Below, piece by piece: positions 17,352 to 25,621 of a stretch of 64,000 nt of DNA. Positions within the stretch are counted from its first letter, which is position 1. Each line of letters begins with the position of its first letter. The stretch is from the NCBI RefSeq assembly GCF_041821145.1, contig NZ_JBGUBC010000014.1, forward strand, positions 1 to 64,000. Reading direction: 5' to 3'. This DNA is from Halopenitus sp041821145. GTDB taxonomy: Archaea; Halobacteriota; Halobacteria; Halobacteriales; Haloferacaceae. The position numbers and the translations under genes are program-made. The notes under the pieces are model-generated. The model made no database searches and was not told the origin of the DNA. It saw nothing but the letters and a program-made list of their open reading frames with translations.

Positions 17352-18494
17352 TCATGCCCCAACTATTTGGACCGGAACGAGCATGAAACACGTCGCCCCC
17401 AGAAGGAACGTGAGAATACCGATGAGCAGCCGGGGGCAGCCGAGCTCGGATTCATCGAGTGGGCTTGCCGGGCCGTTGACCGCGATGAACGCGGCGAACA
17501 CGCCCCAGAACGCCCACAGTCCGACGGACTCGTTGAGTCCGTAATCGAGGACCCAGTAGAGGTAGCCGGCGAACACGAAGAGCACGCCGGGGACGATCGA
17601 GGCGAGCGTTTCCTGGCGTCGCCCGATCATCGCTCGCATCATGTGTCCGCCGTCGAGTTGGCCGACCGGGAGGAGGTTCAACAGGGTGAAGAACATGCCG
17701 ACCCAGCCGCCGATCACGACCGGATGAACCGACTGATTCGGGTCCCCGTACTCGGTCGGTCGACCGAGCGCCTCGGCGATCCACGTGAGAAGCGGCGGAT
17801 CGTTAAAGACGATCATTTCGCTCGATCCCTGGATCACGCGTTCAGGAACGGTGATCGGATCGAGAGACAGTCCGATGATCGTCACGATAACGGTCGCGAT
17901 CAGCCCCGCGATCGGGCCAGCCGCCCCGATGTCGAAGAGTGCCCGTCTCGAAGGCATCTGTCCTCGCATCCGGATGATCGCCCCGAGCGTCCCGAACGGG
18001 AAGATGAAGGGGATCACGTAGGGTAACGAGACGTTCACCCCGTAGTAGCGTCCGGCGACGTAGTGGCCCAGTTCGTGGGTCATCAACACGCCGAGGACCG
18101 CGGCGGTGAACGGCCAGGCCTGCAGGAGAACGAGCGGGTTCGATCGGATCGCGGAGATCGGAACGTAGTACCACCCGTAGGCACCCACGAACAGCGTCGA
18201 GACGATCGTCGCGAGGAACATCGCGACGTTGAGCCAGGGGATCCCGGACGGCCGGGTCCCGATCGGCCGTGCCACGAGGACGTCGCCGTCCCGATTCCTC
18301 CGAAGATCGACCTCATAACCGGCCTCATAAAACGCGGGAGTGACCTGCTGCAACAGCGCCCGTTCCGGCACGAGCGACTCGCCGAGATATCGGATCGTCT
18401 CGCCGTCGGTCTGAACGTCGACGAGATAAAAGAAGGACTCAAGCGCCTCCGGTCGTGGGACGGAGGTGGGCGTTTCGTCCTCGATTTCTGCCAT
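17352..18494 (-). CDS. site-2 protease-type membrane metallopeptidase (M50)
   Basis: 380 residues with about seven membrane segments. The zinc motif HELGH is at residues 140-144 inside a span (VLMTHELGHYVAGRYYG) and the third ligand region is NLLPVGQLDGGHMM near residue 280. A soluble N-terminal domain of about 85 residues precedes the first span, as in the haloarchaeal and cyanobacterial EGY-like branch. Such enzymes cut within membranes, releasing regulators or clearing signal peptides. The ATG at 18494 has an ATTTATAC element about 26 bases upstream. It is convergent with thiL. Confidence 0.92.
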   Translation of the reverse strand: MAEIEDETPTSVPRPEALESFFYLVDVQTDGETIRYLGESLVPERALLQQVTPAFYEAGYEVDLRRNRDGDVLVARPIGTRPSGIPWLNVAMFLATIVSTLFVGAYGWYYVPISAIRSNPLVLLQAWPFTAAVLGVLMTHELGHYVAGRYYGVNVSLPYVIPFIFPFGTLGAIIRMRGQMPSRRALFDIGAAGPIAGLIATVIVTIIGLSLDPITVPERVIQGSSEMIVFNDPPLLTWIAEALGRPTEYGDPNQSVHPVVIGGWVGMFFTLLNLLPVGQLDGGHMMRAMIGRRQETLASIVPGVLFVFAGYLYWVLDYGLNESVGLWAFWGVFAAFIAVNGPASPLDESELGCPRLLIGILTFLLGATCFMLVPVQIVGA

Positions 18495-18541
18495 CGACAG
18501 AGGTACGCCGTCGGGTCGTATAAATCCCGCGTCGTCGGATC

Positions 18542-19576
18542 TCAGGACAGTTCCGAATCGTAAAGCGCATCCGTGGACTGCTCGCGTTCGAGAATCCGGC
18601 GGGTCTCGGCGTCAAGTTCGAGCAGGTGACAAAGCGGGTTTCCGGGATAGACTACCGGATTTTCCAACACGCCGACGAGAAGCCCGGTAAAGGGTGCCTC
18701 AACCAGGGTGTCATCGTTTTTGAACGGATTCGTGATCGTTGCGATCCGGTCGCCCTCGTGGACGAGCGCGCCCCGCTCGTGAAGCATATCGACTATCCCG
18801 CCGGTGTCCGCGCGAATCCACGTCTTTTCGCTGGATCCGGTGATGATCGTGCGCCAGCCGGGCCATCGAACGGCCGTTTCGTCGGTCAATTCGTACTCGG
18901 CGAACGACGATCGCACGCCCGCAAGCGCCTCGTCGATCAGCCCCCGCTGGAATCGGTGTGCTTCGCCCATCTCGATCGTGATCGTCGGAATACCGTCGTC
19001 GGTCGCCTCGCCCCGGAGCGTCCCGCTCGGTCCCTCGCTGTCGATCACCACGTTCGATCCGAACGAGAGTGCCAGCCGATGGGCCTCCGGGTCGGTCATA
19101 TCCGCACGGACGTGGAGCATGTTCGTTCGTCCGCGGGTGGAGGTGTGGAAATCCAGTCCGAAATCGCACGGTTCGATGAAGTTCGTGTAGATCTGGTGGG
19201 CCATCCGCTTGGAACTCGTCGAGCCCTCCTTGCCCGGGAACGACCGATTGAGATCGCGGTCGTAGACCGGGAGGTACCGCTGTTGGGCCAAGAACCCGGG
19301 AACGTTCAACACCGGTAAACAGATGAGCGTTCCGGCAAGTTCCGAAAGATCCCACTCGTGGGCGACCTCCCGGACGACCTCGATTCCGTTGAGTTCGTCG
19401 CCGTGGGCCGCAGCGGAGAGGAACGCCGTCGGACCGGGGTGCTCGCCGTTGATGATCGTAACCGGGATGCGTACGGGATCGCCGAGATACGTCTCACTGA
19501 TACCGTATCGAACGTTCTGTCGCTCTCCGGGACCAACCCGGCCCCCGTTGTAGGTGAACGCCTCCCCGTCTCCCAT
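18542..19576 (-). CDS. AstE/aspartoacylase-family zinc deacylase (M14-like)
   Basis: 344 residues. The succinylglutamate desuccinylase/aspartoacylase family hydrolyses N-acyl amino acids or amino-acid amide bonds with a single zinc. Zinc ligand region AAAHGDELNGIEV (His and Glu, HxxE) near residue 60, third His in FGLDFHTST near 140, and catalytic Glu in ITIEMGEAHRF near 205. A C-terminal biotinyl-lipoyl-like beta domain follows, as in other members. The start at 19576 is fixed by a strong TATA (TATATATAT, 19600-19608) 24-32 bases upstream; the longer frame to 19789 would cross that element. It is divergent from the RimK-RimB fusion, suggesting paired function. Confidence 0.88.
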   Translation of the reverse strand: MGDGEAFTYNGGRVGPGERQNVRYGISETYLGDPVRIPVTIINGEHPGPTAFLSAAAHGDELNGIEVVREVAHEWDLSELAGTLICLPVLNVPGFLAQQRYLPVYDRDLNRSFPGKEGSTSSKRMAHQIYTNFIEPCDFGLDFHTSTRGRTNMLHVRADMTDPEAHRLALSFGSNVVIDSEGPSGTLRGEATDDGIPTITIEMGEAHRFQRGLIDEALAGVRSSFAEYELTDETAVRWPGWRTIITGSSEKTWIRADTGGIVDMLHERGALVHEGDRIATITNPFKNDDTLVEAPFTGLLVGVLENPVVYPGNPLCHLLELDAETRRILEREQSTDALYDSELS

Positions 19577-19599
19577 ACCCCACCGAGCGTCGGCGGGTG

Positions 19600-19608
19600 T
19601 ATATATAT
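19600..19608 (-). promoter_or_regulatory. TATA element of the AstE-like gene
   Basis: TATATATAT 24-32 bases before the ATG at 19576. It sits in a 219-bp divergent region whose other end carries the rimK-type TATA (GTTTTTA, 19764-19770), 26-32 bases before the ATG at 19796. The intervening DNA is relatively AT-rich and holds several near-palindromic GATCG-type sites. Confidence 0.65.
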
Positions 19609-19795
19609 GCCGACGCGCACTCGAGTTCGAGGCGTCATGATCCGGACGTTCACAAGTCGATCCACTGTGGTCGCCTTGAGTTGGACGATCGGCAGGGAAA
19701 ATCAATGATCGGGAGCGATATTCAACAGCGTTATCGATCGTGGTATCGGGATCGATATCGGACGTTTTTACCCGCACCGGATGGATCATCGAACG

Positions 19796-21145
19796 ATGAC
19801 CGAGGACACCGCACGGGTGGGCGTGTTGTCGCTACACAACAGCAAGGAAACGAAGGCGATCCTGAACGCGATCGAGGACCTGGGCCATGAGCCCTCCTGG
19901 TTGCGCCGGGAGAACGCAGCGATCGAGATCGAAGACGGTGAGGTACGCATGGAGCCCAACGTCGACGTCGTCGTCAACCGGCTGTTGGTCTCGAATACCG
20001 ACCAGCCGGCGGAGCTGCTCGGGTTGGCGGCCACCTTCGAGCGTATCCGACCGATGTTGAACGATCCCGACGCCGTCCTCACAGCGATACACAAATTCGC
20101 CGCGGCCGCCACGCTCGCCGACTGGAACATCCGCGTCCCCGACGCGCTGCTTGCCCTGTCGAACGACCGGCTCAATCAGGGACGGGAGCGGTTCGGCGAC
20201 GTCGGTGTGTACAAGACCGCGATCGGAACCCACGGTGGCGGGACCTGGAAGGTCGATCTCACGGAACCGGTCAACCCGAAGGTCGGAAACCGGCAGGCGT
20301 TCTTACAGAAGCTGATCGAACGCGACTCCGAGGAGCATCGGGACCTCCGCGTCTACGTCGTCGGCGATTCGATCGTCGGCGCGATGTACCGCTATGCGCC
20401 CGATGGCGACTGGCGGACGAACGTGGCTCTCGGGGGTGCCGTCGAGAACGCGCTCGACGACATGCCCGAGGAGGCGGCCGAGACCGCGCTGTATGCCGCC
20501 GAAGTGATGAACCTCGATTACGCCGGCGTCGATCTGGTGGAGGGCTACGACGGCTGGTACGTCCTGGAGGTGAACCCGACCGCCGGGTTCAAGGGACTCT
20601 TCGAGGCGACCGGCGTTTCGCCTGCCCCACACATCGCCAAACTCGCGATCGAGGAGGCCGGCGGCGAGGTCGACGACGACCGTGTGGCCAAACTCGCCGG
20701 GACGCTCGACGATACGCGTCCGGCGTGTGCCCCCGATCTCCGACGTCCGGCCATGGAGGACACGCCGATCATCGGCTACATCGAGGAGGTCGTCGCGACC
20801 GGAACGTCCGGTTCGGTTCAGGCGCTCGCGAAATCCGATACCGGCGCGACCCGGACCAGCATCGACACGAAACTCGCCGCGGAGATCGGTGCGGGTCCGA
20901 TAAAGAGCATGACACGGGTGAAATCCGGCAGCGTCAAATCCGGGAAGGCGAGACCGGTCGTCGATCTCGTCATCGGGATCGGCGGCACCCAACACACCGT
21001 GACCGCGAGCGTCGAGGACCGAAGCCACATGGAGTATCCCCTGCTTTTGGGTCGGGACATCCTGGAGGACTACCGTGTCGACGTGCGGAAACGGGTCGAC
21101 GAGGAGAGAGAGGAACGTGAGAACGGCGAAATCCTCGAAGAGTAG
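19796..21145 (+). CDS. RimK-type ATP-grasp amino-acid ligase fused to a RimB-like retropepsin-fold domain
   Basis: 449 residues in two parts. Residues 1 to about 295 form a RimK/LysX-type ATP-grasp ligase: N-terminal VGVLSLHNSKETKAILNAIE, a lysine/glycine ATP loop VYKTAIGTHGGGTWKV, and the metal-binding YAGVDLVEGYDGWYVLEVNPTAGFKGL. RimK enzymes add glutamate to carboxylates of proteins or small molecules. The last ~130 residues match the RimB/ATP-dependent zinc protease family (retropepsin-like): ALAKSDTGATRTSID with the Asp-Thr-Gly triad, and SVEDRSHMEYPLLLGRDIL. RimB normally is a separate gene. The start at 19796 is supported by the GTTTTTA element; the codon at 19781 fits less well. Confidence 0.88.
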   Translation: MTEDTARVGVLSLHNSKETKAILNAIEDLGHEPSWLRRENAAIEIEDGEVRMEPNVDVVVNRLLVSNTDQPAELLGLAATFERIRPMLNDPDAVLTAIHKFAAAATLADWNIRVPDALLALSNDRLNQGRERFGDVGVYKTAIGTHGGGTWKVDLTEPVNPKVGNRQAFLQKLIERDSEEHRDLRVYVVGDSIVGAMYRYAPDGDWRTNVALGGAVENALDDMPEEAAETALYAAEVMNLDYAGVDLVEGYDGWYVLEVNPTAGFKGLFEATGVSPAPHIAKLAIEEAGGEVDDDRVAKLAGTLDDTRPACAPDLRRPAMEDTPIIGYIEEVVATGTSGSVQALAKSDTGATRTSIDTKLAAEIGAGPIKSMTRVKSGSVKSGKARPVVDLVIGIGGTQHTVTASVEDRSHMEYPLLLGRDILEDYRVDVRKRVDEEREERENGEILEE

Positions 21146-21178
21146 ACCCACCAGGGTCCACGCGATCGACGCGATGGA

Positions 21179-21967
21179 TCAGATCGAGACCCGCAACCCA
21201 TCCTGAGCGATCGCGACCTCGCCGTCAAAGCCGGCCTCCCGAACCGCGCGTTTCATCTCGGATTCCCTGCCGCGGGTGTGTGGATAGAGGTGGGTGAGGT
21301 AAAGTCGCCCGACGTCGACGTTCGCCAACGTGGCACCCAGCTGTGTGGGGGTGGGATGATTCGAGACGTCAACGTCGTCGGGGAACGAACAGTCGTGAAC
21401 GAGGATGCTGGCGCCGTCGGCGAACCGGGCCATCCCCTCGAATGCCTCCGTATCCCCCGAGAAGGCGATCGGCCCATTCTCGGCGTCGATCTCGTCTTCT
21501 GCAGGGGCAAACCGGTAGGCGTGGCCGTCCATCGAGTGACGCGTCTCGATCGCCGCCACGTCGAAGCCGCCGACGGAGAACGACCGCTCCGGGCCCACCT
21601 CCCGAACCGCCAGATCGATGCGACCATCGAGGTATTCGTGGACGTCATGGAGGTCGTCGAGGAGGGATTTCGTCCCCGGTGGACCGACGATCTCCAGGTG
21701 TTCCCTGCCGGCGAGCCAGCGGGCCTTGATCAGCGCCATCAGGTCGGAGACGTGATCGAGGTGGTGATGAGTCAAAAGGACCGATCCGACTCCCTCGTAC
21801 CCGACGTCGGTCCCCGAGAGGCGACCGAGAACGCCGCTTCCACAGTCGACGAGCAGCGATCGATCGTCGGTTTCCAACAGCAGCCCGGTCTGTGCACGGT
21901 CCGGAACCGCCATCGCGCTGCCGGAGCCGAGGATCGTCAGCCGCATCGACCGGCCGGTATCGGACAT
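21179..21967 (-). CDS. metallo-beta-lactamase-fold hydrolase, RNase Z-like
   Basis: 262 residues. Starts MSDTGRSMRLTILGSGSAMAVPDRAQTGLLLETDDRSLLVDCGSG, typical for the tRNase Z/ElaC-like branch. Metal motif THHHLDHVSD near residue 68, then AFSGDTEAF, DCSFPD and the distal TQLGATLA and LTHLYPH histidines. No family exosite arm is obvious, so it may be a phosphodiesterase-like relative, not tRNase Z itself. The ATG at 21967 has a TTATAAAT element 24-31 bases upstream; the 67 codons ahead in the longer frame overlap the divergent neighbour and are rejected. Confidence 0.88.
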   Translation of the reverse strand: MSDTGRSMRLTILGSGSAMAVPDRAQTGLLLETDDRSLLVDCGSGVLGRLSGTDVGYEGVGSVLLTHHHLDHVSDLMALIKARWLAGREHLEIVGPPGTKSLLDDLHDVHEYLDGRIDLAVREVGPERSFSVGGFDVAAIETRHSMDGHAYRFAPAEDEIDAENGPIAFSGDTEAFEGMARFADGASILVHDCSFPDDVDVSNHPTPTQLGATLANVDVGRLYLTHLYPHTRGRESEMKRAVREAGFDGEVAIAQDGLRVSI

Positions 21968-22120
21968 GACCGGATCGATGGGTGCCGATGATTTATAAGT
22001 CGTGGACCCGGCTCCCCCTGTCATCCGCCGACAGCGAGGGCGACGGCCGCCCGGTGCTATGGGGATGAATCGGACTGGCGCCCCGGAACCCCTTTTTGAT
22101 CGGCCGTCGACCGATCGAAC

Positions 22121-22969
22121 ATGATCGACGAGACCGTCGCCGAGATACGGGAGATGCAAACCCACAGCTCATCGGTCGTCGCGGTGAAAGCGACCGAGGC
22201 GCTCGCCGAGTTGCTCGATCGCGAGTACGTCTCCCTCGAGGAGTTCGAACGGGATCTCGAACAGAACGCGGGGGTGCTCCGTCGATCGGACACCTCACAC
22301 GCGAGCCTTCACAACGCGATCCGAGAGGTCGAACGCTCCGTCGTCGGGGAGGCGACCTCGATCGAGGAGGCAAAACGACTCCTGAAAGAGACGATCGATC
22401 GAGTCGTTACGGAGGTGGAATCCGGCAAACGAAAAGCGGCCTCGAAGGCCGCAGAGACGTTTTCCGACGGGGAGACGATCCTGACACACGACTACTCCAC
22501 GACGGTCCTCAAGGCGATCGAGACTGCGACTGCCGAGGACATCTCCCTTTCCGTGTACGTCACGGAGGCGCGCCCGCGGTTCCTCGGCCGACGGGCGGCC
22601 CGAGTGCTTGCCGACAACCCCCACGTCGAGACGACGATCGTCGTCGACGGGGCGATGGGTCACGTCCTCCGACACTGCGACCGGATCGTCCTGGGAATGA
22701 CCTGTATCAGCGATCGGACCTACTACAACCGTATCGGAACGTTCCCGCTTGCGGCCACCGCGAACCATCTCGACGTTCCCGTCACCGTGGTCGGATCGAG
22801 CAGCAAGATCATCGACGAGTTCCACTTCGAGAACGACGATCGCGCGCCGGTCGAGGTGATGCGCGAGCCGATCGAAGACGTGGCCGTTGAAAACCCCGCC
22901 TACGACGCGACGCCGATCGAACTCATCGACCAAGTAGTTACTGACGAGGGCGTCCAGTCGTTCGAATGA
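22121..22969 (+). CDS. eIF2B alpha/beta/delta-family protein
   Basis: 282 residues. Related to translation initiation factor 2B regulatory subunits, methylthioribose-1-phosphate isomerase and ribose-1,5-bisphosphate isomerase. Features: helical N-terminal half (residues 1-110), then the Rossmann-like C domain ILTHDYSTTVLKAIE, VYVTEARPRFLGRRAARVL, TTIVVDGAMGHVLRHCDRIVLGMTCISD, VVGSSSKIIDEF. In archaea, members serve in AMP/ribose-bisphosphate metabolism or have unknown roles; the GDP-exchange function of eukaryotes is not expected. This copy lacks an obvious isomerase Cys/Asp pair that I can place with certainty, so the substrate is open. TATA-like TTTTTGATC about 26 bases upstream. Confidence 0.82.
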   Translation: MIDETVAEIREMQTHSSSVVAVKATEALAELLDREYVSLEEFERDLEQNAGVLRRSDTSHASLHNAIREVERSVVGEATSIEEAKRLLKETIDRVVTEVESGKRKAASKAAETFSDGETILTHDYSTTVLKAIETATAEDISLSVYVTEARPRFLGRRAARVLADNPHVETTIVVDGAMGHVLRHCDRIVLGMTCISDRTYYNRIGTFPLAATANHLDVPVTVVGSSSKIIDEFHFENDDRAPVEVMREPIEDVAVENPAYDATPIELIDQVVTDEGVQSFE

Positions 22970-23024
22970 CCGTTCGCGACGGCGTGACGATGTCTTTATG
23001 CGTTCGGATACCTGTCGTGAGAAC

Positions 23025-23306
23025 ATGAACTACGGGCCCGACGCGGTGCACGAACTCATCGTCGAGTCCGGGTGGTCGTATCCGGTATCGACGCGACGGC
23101 TGGAGCGATCGATGCCGATGGAGAACGTCGTCATCGACGAGGACGGGAACTCGATGATGCTCTCGGAGCTCCTCCAGAAGGCGGACGTCGAGCGATTCGA
23201 GGACCGTGAGGACCTCGAACGGAAGCTCGGGCCCGTCTGTCGAAGCGAGAGTGATGCCCGCCATATCGGCATCCTCGGGCGGGTTAAACGGACCTTTTTC
23301 GGCTAA
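23025..23306 (+). CDS. small acidic protein of unknown function, 93 aa
   Basis: 93 residues (MNYGPDAVHELIVESGWSYPVSTRRLERSMPMENVVIDEDGNSMML...). It has a helix-strand pattern reminiscent of small haloarchaeal DUF proteins but I cannot name a family. There is one Cys and no membrane segment. The ATG at 23025 is 26-33 bases after a TCTTTATG element, which favours it over the in-frame codon at 22998. Its TAA stop abuts the ATG of the next gene (23307), so the two are almost certainly cotranscribed. Confidence 0.72.
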   Translation: MNYGPDAVHELIVESGWSYPVSTRRLERSMPMENVVIDEDGNSMMLSELLQKADVERFEDREDLERKLGPVCRSESDARHIGILGRVKRTFFG

Positions 23307-24425
23307 ATGAACAAACTTCGAGCGCTCTCGTGGGGCGGTGGCGCCGCGGTGATCCTGTTTGCGGTCTGGGCGATGGTTCACTATGGCACCCCGTCCCGGT
23401 TTTTCGCGGCGATCGCGACCGGGATCGTGGCTGCGGGACTCCCGTACGGCATCGCACGATTTAACCAGGCGATCATCTCGCTTCGATACCGACTCGGCGA
23501 TCCGGAGAGCGGAATAAGCGACGAAAAGGGGTCCATATTCGTCTCGCAGTCGTCGATCGACGATCCGCTCGAGACTCTCGAGACGGTCCTCGACAGGGTC
23601 ACGAGCGACGAGGCGTATGACGAGGTCCAACGGGAGGCTTTCGAGGAAGGGCCGGGACTGTCGATCCGACACGGCGGATTTCACAACTCGTTCGTCCGGA
23701 TCACCGGCGCAGGACGCGTCGTCGTCACCGGCGCCTCCGAGCGGACCGCGGATATCTGTGAAACCGTCGCCGATGCTTGCTCGCTCTCCTTCGAGCGAAC
23801 GCGCGAGAACCCGTTTCGCGGGATCCAGCCGATCAAAGGCGCTCCCCGCGTATTTCTCGGCGTGTTCGTGTTCACGCTTCTGATCGCCGGGACTGCCGCC
23901 GTCGGCGCCGGCGCGTATCCGTCCGACGCGTACAACCCCGCAGAGCGGCTCGTGCTCGTCGGGATCGACGCCCAAGGCGACCTCGATCCGAACGTCTCCC
24001 AAACCGACGTCAAGTTATCGAAGGCGTCCTTCCTCGTGTCGGTCGTCGACGAGGGCTCCATGGAGGTCCGGTGGGCCAAAAATGACAGCGGCCGGGTCAC
24101 AGAACAGGGGCGAAACGCATTACGGGCCTCCAGTGACGCCAGATGGCTGCTCGCGTCGGCTCGTGCTGACGACTCGATGACGCCGGAGCAGGCCGCTCGT
24201 GCCGACCGGATCGAACGGCGGCTGATCGAGGCCGAACGCTCCGTCAGCGAGGCGCTCTCGGAGCGAGCCACGGATGGATCGATCGACGAGGAGAACACCA
24301 CGGAACTCTCACGGCTCGGAGAGCGGTTCGAATCCGTGGAGAAGGACGACGATCAGAATGCGACGGCGAGCGTCGACCCCTCGGATCCCTTGTCACCGGG
24401 AAGCGGTCGATCGATCGCTAGCTGA
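23307..24425 (+). CDS. membrane protein of unknown function with three predicted spans
   Basis: 372 residues. Two N-terminal spans (ALSWGGGAAVILFAVWAMVHYG and FFAAIATGIVAAGLPYGI), a soluble section of about 120 residues, a third span (VFLGVFVFTLLIAGTAAVGAGAY) near residue 195, and a long outward or cytoplasmic region rich in Asp, Ser and Glu with a coiled-coil-like helix (QAARADRIERRLIEAERSVSEALSER). Not a family I recognise. It follows the preceding small gene without a gap, so the pair may encode a membrane protein and its small partner. Confidence 0.78.
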   Translation: MNKLRALSWGGGAAVILFAVWAMVHYGTPSRFFAAIATGIVAAGLPYGIARFNQAIISLRYRLGDPESGISDEKGSIFVSQSSIDDPLETLETVLDRVTSDEAYDEVQREAFEEGPGLSIRHGGFHNSFVRITGAGRVVVTGASERTADICETVADACSLSFERTRENPFRGIQPIKGAPRVFLGVFVFTLLIAGTAAVGAGAYPSDAYNPAERLVLVGIDAQGDLDPNVSQTDVKLSKASFLVSVVDEGSMEVRWAKNDSGRVTEQGRNALRASSDARWLLASARADDSMTPEQAARADRIERRLIEAERSVSEALSERATDGSIDEENTTELSRLGERFESVEKDDDQNATASVDPSDPLSPGSGRSIAS

Positions 24426-24504
24426 CCGGATCACGAATTCTCGCGACGTCTCGGGGCTATCGAGTTATCGAGCGGGCGGTTCCGGCCGGGTCACGACGGG
24501 GTGA

Positions 24505-25566
24505 TCACTCTCCGAGACGATTCCGGAGGTCCGCCACCACCGCTTCAGTTCCGGAATCGCCGCCGAGATCGGGAGTTCGCGGCGCGTCCGGGTCGGCGAG
24601 TTGGGTGCGAACGACTCGCCGAAGCCGGTCGCCCACGGCGGATTCCCCGATATCGTCGAAGAGCATCGCGCCCGAGAGGACGGTCGCAAGCGGGTTCGCG
24701 ATCCCCTCGCCCACGATGTCGGGTGCGCTACCGTGTACTGGCTCGAACATCGAGGGTGCATCGCCGTCGACACAGAGGTTCGCCGACGGCGCAAGGCCCA
24801 TGCTCCCGGCGATGATCGCGCCGACATCGGTGAGAATGTCGCCAAAGAGGTTCGAGGCGACCACGACATCGAACGTCTCGGGTCGACGGATGAAGTCCAT
24901 CGCGGCGGCATCCACGAGCAGCCGTTCGACCTCCACGCTTGGATATTCCTCGCTCAGTTCCTCGACGACCTCATCCCAAAGCACCATGCCGTACGCCTGG
25001 GCGTTGGATTTGGTCACGTTCGTCAGCTTGCCGTCGCGTTCTTTGGCGGCCTCGAAGGCGGCCCGAACCACGGTCTCGGTTCCCTCCCGGGTGAACACCG
25101 CGCTTTGAACCGCGAGTTCGTGATCGAACCCTTGGTGTTCGCGTCCGCCGACGTCGGCGTATTCCCCTTCGGTGTTCTCCCGGAAGACGACGAGATCGAT
25201 ATCGCCGCCAGCGTAGCCGCGAAGCGGGCTCTCGACGCCCTCGTACAGGAACGATGGGCGTTTGCAGATCTGCTGGTTGAGCCGCTTTCGGATCGGCAAC
25301 ATCAACCCGCGAAGCGTCACGTGATCGGGGATTTCGGGGTGACCGACTGCACCGAGGAGGATGGCATCATGGCCGCGAAGCTGATCGACGCCATCGTCGG
25401 GCATCATCGCTCCCTGCTCGAGATAGCGCTCGCTTCCCCAGTCGAACTCCGTGTACTCGAGTGAGACATCCTCGCGATCAGCCGCCGCATCTAAAAGAGG
25501 ACGTGAAGCGTCAACGACCGTTTGTCCGATTCCATCCCCCGGGATCAACGCGATCTCATAGGACAT
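24505..25566 (-). CDS. beta-decarboxylating dehydrogenase, D-malate/tartrate type (DmlA/TtuC-like)
   Basis: 353 residues of the isocitrate/isopropylmalate dehydrogenase superfamily. It is closest by eye to D-malate/tartrate dehydrogenase: MMPDDGVDQLRGHDAILLGAVGHPEIPDHVTLRGLMLPIRKRLNQ, the substrate loop around RENTEGEY, a TKSNAQAYG lysine segment and FDVVVASNLFGDILTDVGA, SANLCVDGDAPSMFEPVHGSAPDI. These correspond segment by segment to E. coli DmlA. The usual automatic label would be 3-isopropylmalate dehydrogenase. No leucine-synthesis genes are adjacent. The ATG at 25566 has a CTTTTGG TATA-like element about 26 bases upstream. Confidence 0.85.
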   Translation of the reverse strand: MSYEIALIPGDGIGQTVVDASRPLLDAAADREDVSLEYTEFDWGSERYLEQGAMMPDDGVDQLRGHDAILLGAVGHPEIPDHVTLRGLMLPIRKRLNQQICKRPSFLYEGVESPLRGYAGGDIDLVVFRENTEGEYADVGGREHQGFDHELAVQSAVFTREGTETVVRAAFEAAKERDGKLTNVTKSNAQAYGMVLWDEVVEELSEEYPSVEVERLLVDAAAMDFIRRPETFDVVVASNLFGDILTDVGAIIAGSMGLAPSANLCVDGDAPSMFEPVHGSAPDIVGEGIANPLATVLSGAMLFDDIGESAVGDRLRRVVRTQLADPDAPRTPDLGGDSGTEAVVADLRNRLGE

Positions 25567-25621
25567 TGGTTCCGATCGTCGATCCGGCACCAAAAGCGTT
25601 GCGTCGGAGTCGTCTCGGACG

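Noticed and set aside
21968..22165. N-terminal extension of the metallo-beta-lactamase-fold gene
   Set aside because: The extension covers the TATA element and overlaps the divergent eIF2B-family start; the ATG at 21967 is favoured.
24505..25566. Label of 3-isopropylmalate dehydrogenase
   Set aside because: Segments correspond more closely to D-malate/tartrate dehydrogenase; kept as that family with noted uncertainty.
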